Counted from the first letter of the stretch, positions 1 to 5,633 are shown. The stretch: 8,451 bases of DNA from Pseudomonadota bacterium (GCA_021828605.1 JAJZEG010000179.1:1-8451), one strand, 5' to 3'. Numbers and translations: made by a program. Notes: a model not told the origin generated them from the sequence alone.

Positions 1-186
1 GGCGAAAAACTCCATATTCACTGCATCGCCAATTATCGGGTCTCCGCCTTTCTCTATCGCTACCGGCGAAAAATTCTCGGCTGGTCGCACGCCGCCAGCC
101 TCCCTGATTTACGCGCAATCTGGGAGCCCGACCCGGTTTGGGCCACATTCATCGCGCTCGATCCTGACATCGGCACGACGACCTGA
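1..186 (+). CDS. C-terminal part of a protein tyrosine phosphatase-like protein (5' end outside window)
   Basis: The frame is open from the first base to a TGA at 184-186, giving 61 residues with no start in view. Residues 5-15 read HIHCIANYRVS, which resembles the phosphate-binding loop of bacterial protein tyrosine/dual-specificity phosphatase-like proteins. The later stretch IWEPDPVWATFI resembles the C-terminal end I remember for that family. As read here the loop is C-x4-R, not the canonical C-x5-R, so catalytic activity cannot be assumed. The gene converges on the threonine dehydratase, with only 21 bp between the two stop codons and no clear terminator between them. The family is inferred from this short fragment alone. 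The N-terminal domain and true length are unknown. Confidence 0.6.
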   Translation, partial: GEKLHIHCIANYRVSAFLYRYRRKILGWSHAASLPDLRAIWEPDPVWATFIALDPDIGTTT

Positions 187-207
187 AAATCGCCCCGACA
201 TGACCCT

Positions 208-1182
208 CTATATCTCGGTCGGTGCGGCGCACACCCAGTCACGGAACAGATCGAAATCGATATTGCCGCCGCATAAAGGTAACCCGATTTTTTTACCCGC
301 CATTGCCTGCCGTTCCCGCCATAAAGCGGCCAAGGGTGCAGCACCCGCGCCTTCCGCCAAATTATGGGTATCAGCCCAGTAAATCCGGATCGCCGCAGCA
401 ATTTCATCATCGGTAACCGTGACGATCCGACTTACGCCTGCACGAATAATCTCAAAGGCTAGCGGGTCCGGCACCCGCGTCGCGATCCCATCGGCGCGCG
501 TGCGCGCTTCGCGGTGAGGCAATAGCCGGCCCGCCGCCAATGAGTTGGCATAGGCAGGAGCGCCAACGCTTTGCACGCCAATGATTTCGGTATCGAGCCC
601 GAGCGCATCGCGCACACCAATCGCGCCACAAATGCCTGAGCCCAATCCGATCGGCACGTACAGCGCATCCAGTTTAGGTGCGGCACGAAACAATTCGAGC
701 GCCCAGGTGGCGACGCCAAGCACCAGATCGCGATGAAAGGACGGCACGAAGGTCAAATTTAATTCGTCGGCAAGGCGCATCGCCTCGACCCGCGCCGCGT
801 CGAAATCGAGCCCGAACTCGATCAATCGCGCGCCGAGCGCACGCATCGCCGCATTTTTCTCAAGGCTATTACCCTCGGGCACGAGAATCGTCACCGGAAT
901 CTCAAAGCGTTGCCCGGCAAAAGCCAGAGACTGCCCATGATTGCCTCTGGTCGCCGAGATGATTCCCGATGACTGACCGGCCCTTTGCGCAAATTGCTCA
1001 AGATAAATCAGCCCGCCGCGCACCTTGAAGGCACCGGTCGGCGCGTGATTTTCATGCTTGACCCAAATTTCCGCCCCAACCCGTGCGGTCAGCGTAGGCC
1101 ATTGATATTGCGGCGTTCCTGGGAACACCGCATGAATGCGCCGTGCCGCCGCCTCAACGTCACCCAACGAAAATAGGGGCAT
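208..1182 (-). CDS. Threonine dehydratase / threonine ammonia-lyase, catabolic type without ACT domain
   Basis: A PLP-dependent fold-type II enzyme of 324 residues that should deaminate L-threonine (and probably L-serine) to 2-oxobutanoate (pyruvate) and ammonia in the cytosol. The Schiff-base lysine is K53 in GAFKVRGG. The asparagine loop SATRGNHGQS follows, with N81. The phosphate-binding glycine loop is GLGSGICG at about 179-186. E277 lies in NLAEGAGAAPLAAL, and LCGGNID at 303-309 closes the active site. The chain ends shortly after, so there is no C-terminal ACT domain. That argues against the isoleucine-feedback-inhibited biosynthetic IlvA and for the short TdcB-like class. Relatives of similar length act on threo-3-hydroxyaspartate or serine (racemase/dehydratase), so substrate is less certain than fold. 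The ATG at 1182 has a GGAG about 8 bases upstream. It begins 45 bp after the dnaA stop on the same strand, so it may be cotranscribed with dnaA. Confidence 0.9.
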   Translation of the reverse strand: MPLFSLGDVEAAARRIHAVFPGTPQYQWPTLTARVGAEIWVKHENHAPTGAFKVRGGLIYLEQFAQRAGQSSGIISATRGNHGQSLAFAGQRFEIPVTILVPEGNSLEKNAAMRALGARLIEFGLDFDAARVEAMRLADELNLTFVPSFHRDLVLGVATWALELFRAAPKLDALYVPIGLGSGICGAIGVRDALGLDTEIIGVQSVGAPAYANSLAAGRLLPHREARTRADGIATRVPDPLAFEIIRAGVSRIVTVTDDEIAAAIRIYWADTHNLAEGAGAAPLAALWRERQAMAGKKIGLPLCGGNIDFDLFRDWVCAAPTEI

Positions 1183-1227
1183 TTCAGGCGCTCCAGAGCA
1201 TCGGGACCATACCGACGGCGCGGCGCG

Positions 1228-2691
1228 TCATACCATCAGGCTGCGGCGCAACAATTCTACATCCTCGGCCATATTTGCGTCTTTTTCGCATAAAGCGGTC
1301 ACCTGTTTGACCGCATGCATCACTGTGGTGTGATCGCGATTGCCGAATTTGCGGCCAATCTCGGGAAGCGAGCGGGTGGTGAGTTGCTTGGCGAGGAACA
1401 TGGCAATCTGGCGCGGTCGCACGATGGTGCGCGCGCGCCGGGCGGAAGCCATTTCGGCAACCCGGATATTGAAATGGTCGGCAACCTGCTTCTGGATTTC
1501 CTCGATGGTCACTTTCCGATCATAGGCGCGCAGCACATCATGCAGCACCTCATGCGCGGTCTCGAGCGTCACCGGTCGATTGAACAAATGCGCGTGCGCG
1601 ACCAGCCGGTTCAAAGCGCCTTCGAGTTCGCGCACATTGGAGGTGATTTTCTGGGCGAGAAACTCCTGCACCTTCACCGGCACATCCGCCCCGGCGCGTG
1701 CCGCCTTGGCCGCCAGGATCGCCATGCGCAACTCATAGGTGGTGGCGTGGACATCCGCCACCATGCCGCAGCCGAGCCGGGTGCGCAGCCGATCCTCGAT
1801 GCCCGACAAATCCGACGGCGATTTATCCGCCGACACCACAATCTGCTTGCCCGCATCGACCAGCGCGTTGAAAGTGTGGAAAAATTCCTCCTGGGTGCCG
1901 TCTTTACCGATCAGGAACTGCAAATCATCGATCATCAACACATCGACGCTGCGCAGCTCGTTTTTGAATTCCAATGTCGATTGCTTGCGCAGCGCACTGA
2001 TGAAACGATGCATGAATTTCTCGGCCGACATATAAGCCACCGTCACATCGCGCTCGGCGCGGTGCGATAATTCCCAGGCAATCGCGTGCATCAAATGGGT
2101 TTTGCCGAGCCCGACCCCGCCATATAAAAACAGCGGATTAAATCCCGCCGGCGCCTGCCCATCAGCCACCCGCCGCGCGCAGGCATAGGCAAATTCATTG
2201 GGCTTGCCCACCACAAAGGTCTCGAAGGTGAAACGCGGATCAAGCGGCGCCACCACCGCCCCGCGATCATCGGACTTGCTCACCCCCACCCGATTGCGCG
2301 CCTCGACCACCGGGTCAGCAGCGACCGCGGACCGATCGGTGATGGTGGCCACACCGGTCTCGGACGCAGGCTGGATTGAGCGCGCGCGAATATCAACCCG
2401 GCGCACCGCCGGATTGGTCGCCTGCCACAGCGCGGTCAGCAGCGCCCCATATTCCTTATTAACGAAGTCGCGCAGAAATCGGGTCGGCAGCATGAGGGTG
2501 ATTTCATCGCCATCAAGCCCGTGCAACACCGCCTGGCGCAACCAGGTGCGATATTCGACCTCACCGATTTCATCCTGCAAGCGGGCGCGCACCTGAGCCC
2601 ATTGCCGCGCCAGCAGCGCATCACCCTGTTCATGGGACGATGCCAGCCGTTCAACTTCCGGCTCTTGTGCCTGCGCTTCAATCAACCCCAT
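1228..2691 (-). CDS. dnaA: Chromosomal replication initiator protein DnaA
   Basis: AAA+ ATPase that binds DnaA boxes, melts the origin and loads the replicative helicase. Numbering is for the 487-residue form starting at the ATG at 2691. Domain I lies near residues 30-85, a variable linker spans about 95-150, and the AAA+ core begins near LDPRFTFETFVVGKPNEFAYA. Walker A is GGVGLGKT (191-198) and Walker B is VLMIDDLQF with D255/D256. The probable arginine finger is R305 in RTRLGCG, and sensor II is NVRELEGALNRL with R354. Domain IV carries the DnaA signature IGRKFGNRDHTTV (about 445-457), which contacts the box. All key residues are present. An in-frame GTG at 2703 would add four residues (491 aa). 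I prefer the ATG because a GGTGGGG lies just upstream of it, while the GTG has no obvious ribosome-binding site. It sits downstream of rpsT on the same strand, an arrangement known from other alphaproteobacteria. An intergenic region of about 0.8 kb separates the two. Confidence 0.97.
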   Translation of the reverse strand: MGLIEAQAQEPEVERLASSHEQGDALLARQWAQVRARLQDEIGEVEYRTWLRQAVLHGLDGDEITLMLPTRFLRDFVNKEYGALLTALWQATNPAVRRVDIRARSIQPASETGVATITDRSAVAADPVVEARNRVGVSKSDDRGAVVAPLDPRFTFETFVVGKPNEFAYACARRVADGQAPAGFNPLFLYGGVGLGKTHLMHAIAWELSHRAERDVTVAYMSAEKFMHRFISALRKQSTLEFKNELRSVDVLMIDDLQFLIGKDGTQEEFFHTFNALVDAGKQIVVSADKSPSDLSGIEDRLRTRLGCGMVADVHATTYELRMAILAAKAARAGADVPVKVQEFLAQKITSNVRELEGALNRLVAHAHLFNRPVTLETAHEVLHDVLRAYDRKVTIEEIQKQVADHFNIRVAEMASARRARTIVRPRQIAMFLAKQLTTRSLPEIGRKFGNRDHTTVMHAVKQVTALCEKDANMAEDVELLRRSLMV

Positions 2692-2734
2692 CGCCTGCCC
2701 CACCCACGGATAAACATCAATAGATTTTGGATCA

Positions 2735-2756
2735 CCGCGCGCAACAAGCCGCGCGG
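2735..2756 (-). other. GC-rich hairpin in the presumed dnaA leader
   Basis: CCGCGCG at 2735-2741 is the exact reverse complement of CGCGCGG at 2750-2756, with an 8-base loop. The right arm also lies within a perfect 10-bp palindrome, GCCGCGCGGC, at 2748-2757. On the dnaA strand the stem ends about 32-44 bases before the two possible start codons, so it would form in the 5' UTR if transcription starts further upstream. No U-run follows it on the dnaA strand. On the plus strand it is followed by TTTT, but no plus-strand gene is known to end here. A role in dnaA translation or in slowing readthrough is speculation. Confidence 0.35.
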
Positions 2757-3138
2757 CGTTTTCACCTTCCCCGACCGGGCCCCTTCAATGATTGGCACCG
2801 CTCGATCCCGCCTGTCTCAGCCCCACGCGTTGGTGCGGCCCCCATCCCTGTCTTCTCTCCATCCTGACTGGCCTATCGGCCAAAAACAGACCGGACCCAA
2901 CCACGATAAGGCCAGGAATGATCGTCGACGACCGATATCGCAGCGAGACCAGAATGCCACCAGCCCCGACAGCAACCCATCAGCCGAATGTCCAACGACT
3001 CTGCGAGCCAACAATGATGCAAGCCAACGGTTGTCGAGCCGGTGGGAAGTCGCCAGAATGATTGATTATCTCAACCCCCCAAGTAAAGCCGAATCGAGCC
3101 CCCGGCGCAAGCAGCTTCTTGTCGTAAAAAATCCAGTG

Positions 3139-3174
3139 TTGGCAACGAAATTTGCCAAAAACGGCAGATCTGCC
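3139..3174. repeat. Cluster of TTGGCA/TGCCAA half-sites and a 12-bp palindrome (possible operator)
   Basis: TTGGCA (3139-3144) and TGCCAA (3153-3158) form an inverted pair with 8 bp between them. A second TGCCAA lies at 3171-3176. It overlaps the perfect 12-bp palindrome GGCAGATCTGCC at 3163-3174. A related TTGCC follows at 3181-3185. Three copies of the same 6-mer within 38 bp of non-coding, A/T-richer DNA upstream of dnaA suggests a binding site for a dimeric regulator. I cannot name the regulator. The GG and GC doublets are one base too far apart to fit a sigma-54 promoter. Confidence 0.35.
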
Positions 3175-3372
3175 AAACACTTGCCGAGACTTACTCAGAT
3201 CAAGATTTTTTGTGAAAACTGACATCCACCTGTCATCACCGTGCAATATCAAGGCGCTGCACGATTAGCGTTGTTAGTACTGATTTCGGTCAGCACAACG
3301 CCTCTGTTCGCGGGTGCACACCGCGCAACGATAACAATCATGCCAAGGGTGGCGCACGCTAAACACCATGTC

Positions 3373-3413
3373 AGAGTCTTTTTTCGTGCGCAAAAGCGAA
3401 CGAAAAAGACTCT
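3373..3413. repeat. 41-nt near-perfect inverted repeat / hairpin downstream of rpsT
   Basis: The left arm AGAGTCTTTTTTCGT (3373-3387) pairs with the right arm ACGAAAAAGACTCT (3400-3413). One extra T bulges in the left arm. Inside, CGC (3389-3391) and GCG (3396-3398) extend the stem past one G-A mismatch to a four-base AAAA loop. The structure lies about 105 bp past the rpsT stop and about 680 bp upstream of dnaA. On neither strand does a T-run follow the GC core: the T-run comes before it and is part of the stem. It is therefore not a textbook intrinsic terminator, although it could still act as a 3'-end stabiliser or a cruciform. Each arm contains a GANTC (GAGTC, GACTC). Confidence 0.55.
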
Positions 3414-3428
3414 AGAAACGATACTTTA

Positions 3429-3442
3429 CTCTATGTTTAGAG
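3429..3442. repeat. Small hairpin CTCTA-TGTT-TAGAG
   Basis: A five-base-pair stem with a four-base loop, about 15 bp from the 41-nt hairpin and about 75 bp past the rpsT stop. It is AT-rich and would be weak alone. It is listed because it neighbours the stronger hairpin and may be part of the same 3' structure of the rpsT transcript. It could be chance. Confidence 0.2.
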
Positions 3443-3517
3443 CGCGCACACAGGTCAGTCTGGCCGAATAGCCCCGCCTCGATGGCGCTCGACCGGGTGC
3501 CGCAATCGGCGCGAAAA

Positions 3518-3784
3518 TCAGGCGCCGAGCGCCTTCACCCGTGCGGAGAGGCGCGAAATTTTACGGCTGATGGTATTCGCCTTCAACACGCCTTTGGTCA
3601 CCGCGCGCTGCATTTCCGGCTGCGCGTCGCGCAAGGCGACCCGGGCTGCCTCATGATTGCCTGCGGTAATCGCCTCTTCGACCTTGCGCACAAAGGTATG
3701 CACCCGTGAGCGCCGCGCCTTGTTGCGGGCGGTGCGAACGATGGTTTGGCGAATGCGCTTCTGCGCCGATGCAATATTGGCCAT
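3518..3784 (-). CDS. rpsT: 30S ribosomal protein S20
   Basis: An 88-residue basic protein starting [13 protein letters not shown], the typical S20 N-terminus. [44 protein letters not shown] and the high Arg/Lys content follow; the length is normal for bacterial S20. It is a helical primary 16S rRNA-binding protein of the 30S body. The start is the ATG at 3784. The upstream ribosome-binding sequence is weak (GAG about 4 bases before the ATG). It is transcribed toward dnaA on the same strand. A promoter-like sequence lies about 65-95 bp upstream, so it can be expressed independently of fliP. No U-run terminator is obvious immediately after the stop. Confidence 0.97.
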   Translation of the reverse strand: MANIASAQKRIRQTIVRTARNKARRSRVHTFVRKVEEAITAGNHEAARVALRDAQPEMQRAVTKGVLKANTISRKISRLSARVKALGA

Positions 3785-3850
3785 GTGTCTCGACTACATA
3801 AAAGTGAACGGCGCGACACAGCCCCTATGGCCGACCGCGTTCCTGACGCC

Positions 3851-3879
3851 CTCCTACCAATCCGCATCCCCCCCGTCAA
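3851..3879 (-). promoter_or_regulatory. Candidate sigma-70-type promoter of rpsT
   Basis: On the minus strand TTGACG (complement of 3874-3879) is followed after exactly 17 bases by TAGGAG (complement of 3851-3856). The -35 matches TTGACA at five of six bases; the -10 is poor. Transcription would start near 3844, giving a leader of about 60 bases before rpsT. The site lies between the palindromic array and rpsT, so it would separate rpsT expression from fliP. It rests on pattern matching only. Confidence 0.4.
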
Positions 3880-3901
3880 CAGCCCACCCTCAAAAATGCA
3901 C

Positions 3902-4098
3902 TAACTTATTGAATTTACTCGGGTCCACTTTGAATCTGAAATCCAACGGATTTCAGATTCAGGACAATAACGTATTGATTTTACTCGTGTCCCCTTTGAA
4001 TCTGAAATCCAACGGATTTCAGATTCAGGACAATAACGTATTGATTTTACTCGTGTCCCCTTTGAATCTGAAATCCAACGGATTTCAGATTCAGGACA
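3902..4098. repeat. Three tandem 66-bp units, each with a 29-bp perfect palindrome core
   Basis: Units start at 3902, 3968 and 4034. Each contains the arm GAATCTGAAATCC, a spacer AAC, and the exact reverse-complement arm GGATTTCAGATTC. The cores are at 3932-3960, 3998-4026 and 4064-4092. A flanking T/A pair extends each stem to 14 bp. Units two and three are identical through their last shared base. Unit one differs only in its left part (CTTATTGAA for CGTATTGAT, CTCGGGTCCAC for CTCGTGTCCCC). The array ends with GGACACGAG (4094-4102), the reverse complement of the CTCGTGTCC that precedes the cores, so the whole block has inverted ends (8 of 9 against CTCGGGTCC at 3918-3926). There is no coding capacity I trust and no transposase. 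It resembles a tandemly duplicated REP-like or MITE-like element. Confidence 0.9.
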
Positions 4099-4849
4099 CG
4101 AGCGGGAAGCTATGCACCAAGGTGCCGCACACCATATGCCAGCCATCAATCATCACGAAAAACAACAATTTAAACGGCAGCGATACCGAGGTCGGCGGCA
4201 GCATCATCATGCCCAAGCTCATCAGAATCGAGGAGACCACCAAATCGATAATCAGAAAGGGCAGGTAAATCAGGAAACCCATCTCAAACCCCCGGCGCAT
4301 TTCACCAATGACGAAGCCGGGGATCAACGCCCGCCACGGCGTGTTCACAATATGATGCGGCGGCGGCATATGGCCGAGGCTGAGGAACAGGCTGATATCG
4401 CTCGGTCGGGCATTGGCCGCCAGAAACTGGCGAAACGGCGCCGCCGCATGAGCAAGGCCGGTCATCGTCCCCATCGTGCCCTGGGTCATCGGCAACAAGC
4501 CGGTCTGCCATGCCTGATCCAGCACCGGCTGCATCACGAAATAGGTCAAAAACAACGCCAGACCAATCAGCACCGAATTGGGTGGCGTGGTTTGGGTGCC
4601 CAGCGCATTGCGCAAAATACTCAGCACAATCACAATTCGGGTGAAGGCGGTCAGCATCACCAGCAGGCTCGGCGCCAGCGCGATCACCCCGATCAACACC
4701 ACCAGCTGCACCAGCCGCGCGGTTTCCGGCGCGTTCGGCGGGCCCAGCCCGACCCCGAATAATGACCCCGGCGTTGCCGCAAACGCGATGGTCGGCAGCA
4801 CCAGGGCCGCGATCAACCCCAACGCCAACGCGATTCCCATCCGCTTCAT
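4091..4849 (-). CDS. fliP: Flagellar biosynthetic protein FliP (type III export gate)
   Basis: A 252-residue inner-membrane protein that forms, with FliQ and FliR, the export gate of the flagellar type III secretion apparatus. A cleavable signal peptide is likely at 1-24 (ending AFA-AT). Membrane segments lie near 46-70, 88-108, 188-215 and 222-245. Family hallmarks include LTAFTRIVIVLSILRNALGTQ near 66-86, PGFVIGEMRRGFEMGF, then LPFLIIDLVVSSILMSLGMMML and SLPFKLLFFVMIDGW. The motif usually written PAF..SEL..AF..GF is slightly altered here to PGF.IGEM.RGF. Length is close to the E. coli protein (about 245). The ATG at 4849 overlaps the fliO stop as ATGA and has a G-run about 8 bases upstream. 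The last residues L-V-S and the TGA lie inside the end of the palindromic array, so the natural C-terminus may have been altered beyond ...HSFP. No fliQ or fliR is in view. Confidence 0.96.
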   Translation of the reverse strand: MKRMGIALALGLIAALVLPTIAFAATPGSLFGVGLGPPNAPETARLVQLVVLIGVIALAPSLLVMLTAFTRIVIVLSILRNALGTQTTPPNSVLIGLALFLTYFVMQPVLDQAWQTGLLPMTQGTMGTMTGLAHAAAPFRQFLAANARPSDISLFLSLGHMPPPHHIVNTPWRALIPGFVIGEMRRGFEMGFLIYLPFLIIDLVVSSILMSLGMMMLPPTSVSLPFKLLFFVMIDGWHMVCGTLVHSFPLVS

Positions 4850-5157
4850 GGCACATCCCCCCCACGCGACAGGGGTTCGGGCAAGGCCAGCAACACATCG
4901 CTCGCCCCGCCGGTCAGCACCGCAAAGCGGACCCCATCCAGGGAAACCAGGGTTAATCGCCGCCGCGGATCAAGCCGGATCGAGGCCGGAGGCACCCGCG
5001 CCACGTGCATTGGCCTTTGCTTACTCTGATGCCCCGCATGAGCGCCCAAGCCGATACCCCAGCGCGGCAAGACCCGCTTAGCCAAAGCCGAGAGGCCAGC
5101 GAGCAGCCCCAAAATCACCGCCAACGCCGCCAACGCCGCACCAAAATGTGCCATCAT
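4846..5157 (-). CDS. fliO: Flagellar biosynthetic protein FliO-like
   Basis: A 103-residue protein with one N-terminal membrane segment (about residues 5-25). A basic stretch (KRVLPRW) follows, then a small cytoplasmic domain whose core RRRLTLVSLDGVRFAVLTGG matches the FliO pattern of two short strands around an Asp-Gly turn. FliO is a transient scaffold that helps assemble the FliP ring. FliO is poorly conserved, so much of the assignment rests on its position directly upstream of fliP with an ATGA overlap, which suggests translational coupling. Two adjacent ATGs (5157 and 5154) can serve as start. GAGG lies 5 and 8 bases before them respectively, so the second is at least as likely. A CtrA-like box lies about 65-80 bp upstream. 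Confidence 0.85.
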   Translation of the reverse strand: MMAHFGAALAALAVILGLLAGLSALAKRVLPRWGIGLGAHAGHQSKQRPMHVARVPPASIRLDPRRRLTLVSLDGVRFAVLTGGASDVLLALPEPLSRGGDVP

Positions 5158-5221
5158 CCTGCCCTCATTGGTTCCGCCCTACCCCACGGCAGCGCTTACC
5201 CGATAAAAGACAGGAAATTTC

Positions 5222-5236
5222 TTAACACCCGATTAC
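5222..5236. promoter_or_regulatory. CtrA-box-like site upstream of fliO
   Basis: The plus strand reads TTAA-CACCCGA-TTAC, which is TTAA-N7-TTAA with one mismatch. It lies 65 bp upstream of fliO. CtrA, where present in alphaproteobacteria, controls early flagellar operons through this motif. The surrounding 5158-5300 interval holds no gene. I could not define a convincing -10 beside the box, and a 7/8 match to a short AT-rich motif can occur by chance. Confidence 0.35.
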
Positions 5237-5300
5237 CAAACGCAACCTTCGCGCCAAAAATTATCCGCGCGTCAGCCTCAATGCGCTCAGACGGCCATCC

Positions 5301-5588
5301 TCACCCCAGATCAGGCGGCGCTGGCGCGAGAATCGGCTCCGACCCTGCCGCGCGCTGTTCCAACGCCGCAACCCGCAGCGCCAAGGCCTCGGCCTCAGCG
5401 CGCGCTTGCGTCGCCAGATCGGCCATCACCTCGAACTCCTCGCGCCGCACCAAATCCAGGCGCGCAATCGCCTCATCGACTCGGGCACGGGCCAGCGCGG
5501 TCATTTCCTCGCGCAAGCCGTTGAGCGCAGACATCGCCCCGCCAGCAATCCCCGCTAAATCGTCAAAAAACTTGGGTCTCTCGGTCAT
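5301..5588 (-). CDS. ubiK: UbiK-family (YqiC/BMFP) ubiquinone biosynthesis accessory factor
   Basis: A 95-residue protein with the BMFP layout. The N-terminal amphipathic region FFDDLAGIAGGAMSALNGLREEM is followed by the signature RLDLVRREEFEVM (43-55). An Ala/Glu/Leu-rich coiled coil (about 58-80) and a Pro/Ala-rich tail complete it. E. coli UbiK is needed for efficient aerobic ubiquinone synthesis and interacts with UbiJ; Salmonella YqiC shows membrane-fusogenic activity. Family length fits. The ATG at 5588 has GGAAG about 7 bases upstream. It is divergent from hldD, and the two share an intergenic region of about 80 bp with overlapping candidate promoters. Transfer of the E. coli function to this organism is inference. 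Confidence 0.88.
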   Translation of the reverse strand: MTERPKFFDDLAGIAGGAMSALNGLREEMTALARARVDEAIARLDLVRREEFEVMADLATQARAEAEALALRVAALEQRAAGSEPILAPAPPDLG

Positions 5589-5633
5589 TGATCACTTCCT
5601 TGGCACCGGTTCACGCCAACCGACCGCGCCCTG

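Larger units (their letters stand above)
2704..3517. other. Long intergenic region between rpsT and dnaA, no convincing gene
   Basis: About 0.8 kb without a coding region I can support. Open frames cross it on both strands, but their translations resemble no protein family I know and they overlap each other or dnaA. The part from about 3120 to 3440 is visibly richer in A and T than the flanking genes and carries most of the inverted repeats. The dnaA promoter must lie here or upstream of rpsT, but I could not find a -35/-10 pair I would defend. One weak DnaA-box-like 9-mer, TGTGAAAAC, is at 3211-3219; its reverse complement has one mismatch to TTWTNCACA. A single weak box does not make an origin. 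Alphaproteobacterial origins are often not next to dnaA. Confidence 0.7.

Noticed and set aside
1315..2070. Plus-strand frame of 251 codons within dnaA
   Set aside because: It is antisense to the AAA+ and DNA-binding domains of dnaA and has no family resemblance.
3139..3156. Sigma-54 promoter (TTGGCA ... TTGCC)
   Set aside because: The GG-GC spacing is 11, not 10, on both strands. The resemblance comes from the inverted repeat.
2980..3252. Minus-strand frame of 90 codons in the rpsT-dnaA gap
   Set aside because: Composition and sequence do not resemble a protein family. It covers the operator-like inverted repeats, and there is no supporting start signal.
3373..3413. Intrinsic terminator of rpsT
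   Set aside because: No T-run follows the GC core on either strand; the T and A runs form the stem itself.
3241..3471. Plus-strand frame of 76 codons from a GTG with a hydrophobic N-terminus resembling a signal peptide
   Set aside because: It reads through the 41-nt hairpin, has no clear ribosome-binding site and a basic, unstructured C-terminal half. Chance is more likely.
2704..3517. Chromosomal origin oriC
   Set aside because: Only one weak DnaA-box-like 9-mer was found and no cluster. Alphaproteobacterial origins are often elsewhere. Left as a question, not a call.
3932..4092. CRISPR array: 29-bp repeats spaced by 37 bp
   Set aside because: The dimensions are CRISPR-like, but the spacers between the full cores are identical and the repeat is a perfect palindrome throughout. 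No cas gene is present. This is a tandem 66-bp repeat.
3901..4149. Minus-strand open frame with 22-residue repeats
   Set aside because: It is the other-strand reading of the same array, and its start lies inside fliP. It is better explained by the 66-bp unit length.
3657..4268. Plus-strand open frame of 203 codons across the array
   Set aside because: It overlaps rpsT and fliP antisense, and its centre is the translated DNA repeat. No ribosome-binding site or family resemblance supports it.
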